From the NCBI GenBank assembly GCA_028285495.1, contig JANQPB010000029.1, forward strand, positions 248,001-312,000: DNA of 64,000 bases, written 5' to 3'. A model generated the notes under the pieces. It saw only the letters and a list, made by a program, of their open reading frames with translations, did no database searches and was not told the DNA's origin. The first letter of the stretch is position 1; the number at the start of each line of letters is the position of its first letter. This document shows positions 63,056 through 64,000 of the stretch, one piece after another. A program made the translations under genes and the position numbers. The stretch is from Acidimicrobiales bacterium. Its GTDB lineage: Bacteria; Actinomycetota; Acidimicrobiia; Acidimicrobiales; SZUA-35.

Positions 63056-64000
63056 CGTGCGTCCATCCACTCGTGCTCGTCCTCGTGCTCGGGCCCGAAC
63101 TCGTACCCGAGCCCGTCGTCGGGATCCGGTTCCCAGTCGGGTCCGTCGCCATTGGTCATCCGGCGGCGGAGACCCGGCCCGAACGCACCGATGGCGGCGA
63201 TGGCGGCCACCCCGAGCGCCAGCGCGGCTGGCAGCGGGAACCCGCCACCGTCGCCATCGCCGTCCTCGTCGAAGCCCTCGAAGGCCGGCACGCTCGGGGG
63301 CGGGATCGCCCGCTCGCCCTGGCCCTGGTCGGCGAAGGTCGGGAGCAGCGAGCGCTTGGTCAGGAACCCGTTCGCCTCCTCGGCCTGCCACCCGTCGTAG
63401 ACCGCCGGGCGGTACGCCATCCGCCACGCCGGGTAGTAGAGGGTCAGCAGCGGCAGATCGGCGGCGAGGATGTCCTGTGCAGCGGTGAGGGCCTGGGTGC
63501 GGACCTCGGACTCCTGGGGCTCGAACATCAGCTGGGCGATCGCCGCATCGAGCTCGGGGTTCGCGTAGCCCCCGAACAGGTCGGTGGCCGCGCTGGTGCT
63601 GTGGAACAGGAAGTAGAGGTGGTCGGGGTCGTCGTGGTGGTGGGTGTCGAGCTCGCCGATCACCAGGTCGGTCGGCGGCACCGTCCCGACACCCCCGGTC
63701 GTCGGGGGCAGCGAAGCGGCGTCGAGGGGGGCAAGGGTGACGCCGATGCCGATCGCCGCCAGCTGGTCGGCCACCGACTGGGCGGCGGTGCGGTGACGGG
63801 GCCTGGCCGCGTCGTAGCCGAGGGTGAAGGTGGCCGGCAGCCCGTCCGGGCCGAGCAGGGTGCCGTCGGTGCCGTCGGCGAACCCGGCGGCCCGCAGCAG
63901 CTGGTCGGCGGCGGCGACGTCGGACAGATGTGAGCCGAGCGGATCCCGGGTCCAGATCGAGTTCGGGTGGGTCCAGGTGTCGGTGCCGAGCCGACCGGCC
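63052..64000 (-). CDS. Oligopeptide-type ABC binding protein, C-terminal part
   Basis: The last 315 residues of a solute-binding protein family 5 (SBP_bac_5) member; the frame stays open to the window edge. Recognisable segments are SVADQLAAIGIGVTLAPLDA, FGGYANPELDAAI, and the closing ILAADLPLLTLYYPAWRMAY. Unusually, the domain is followed by an acidic Gly/Asp spacer and a C-terminal membrane helix (LPAALALGVAAIAAIGAF) plus a cytoplasmic acidic tail, so it is anchored at its C-terminus. It is coupled to copC by an ATGA overlap. Confidence 0.85.
   Translation of the reverse strand, partial: AGRLGTDTWTHPNSIWTRDPLGSHLSDVAAADQLLRAAGFADGTDGTLLGPDGLPATFTLGYDAARPRHRTAAQSVADQLAAIGIGVTLAPLDAASLPPTTGGVGTVPPTDLVIGELDTHHHDDPDHLYFLFHSTSAATDLFGGYANPELDAAIAQLMFEPQESEVRTQALTAAQDILAADLPLLTLYYPAWRMAYRPAVYDGWQAEEANGFLTKRSLLPTFADQGQGERAIPPPSVPAFEGFDEDGDGDGGGFPLPAALALGVAAIAAIGAFGPGLRRRMTNGDGPDWEPDPDDGLGYEFGPEHEDEHEWMDAR

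Overview
The window is 64 kb of chromosome from a high-GC Gram-positive bacterium, most likely an actinobacterium of the Acidimicrobiia type. The evidence is strong G/C bias at third codon positions, frequent GTG starts, long runs of ATGA/GTGA stop-start overlaps, at least one apparently leaderless gene, and a set of families common there (Tat-exported DUF1501/DUF1800, DUF4032, P450 with phosphotransferase, AlkC). A DMSP-demethylase-like gene and a sodium-type Mrp antiporter would suit a marine or saline habitat, but that is inference.

Layout. 1-9.0 kb: the C-terminally incomplete gene of an anchored exported protein, a VOC protein, a DmdA-like demethylase with a decayed PanB-like partner, a PAS histidine kinase/receiver pair, an MFS exporter and a sarcosine-oxidase-like flavoenzyme. 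9.0-13.9 kb: an inorganic-carbon uptake locus in which DabB (NuoL-like proton channel) and DabA (DUF2309 zinc subunit) are one 1363-residue polypeptide, followed by an overlapping PII-like gene and divergent to a small winged-helix regulator. 13.9-19.7 kb: small regulators and housekeeping enzymes (AraC/VOC, DinB, HAD/GNAT/phosphatase, ArsR/SRPBCC/DUF1801). 19.7-30.25 kb: visibly lower-GC accessory DNA with hypothetical membrane and lipoproteins, an orphan DUF4157 (eCIS-associated) protein, an M28 peptidase with an AraC regulator, and repeated intergenic motifs. It ends at the 3' side of a tRNA-Gly(TCC) gene, so it looks like a tRNA-linked island. 30.4-37.7 kb: P450, hydrolase, thioesterase, GNAT, phosphotransferase, DUF4032 and a methyltransferase. 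37.7-45.7 kb: a beta-carbonic anhydrase, HtpX, a complete seven-gene mrpABCDEFG operon, and a paralogue of the DAB-linked winged-helix regulator in the same divergent position. 45.7-52.7 kb: a Tat-exported DUF1800/DUF1501 pair, a two-component system and AlkC. 52.7-61 kb: a LuxR/LAL regulator, a WD40-like lipoprotein, and an FHA-like protein with a Ser/Thr kinase carrying extracellular thrombospondin type-3 calcium repeats. 61-64 kb: tryptophan 2,3-dioxygenase, a SnoaL-like protein, CopC and the end of an oligopeptide-type binding protein.

The most coherent theme is inorganic carbon and ion homeostasis. Two NuoL-type ion-coupled systems (the DAB fusion and Mrp) are each divergent from one of two clearly paralogous winged-helix proteins, with operator-like inverted repeats over the predicted promoters, and a carbonic anhydrase lies close to Mrp. 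A shared regulon for bicarbonate supply, sodium and pH is a testable hypothesis.

Coordinates and translations were read by eye. Family names rest on recognised motifs, not on database searches.
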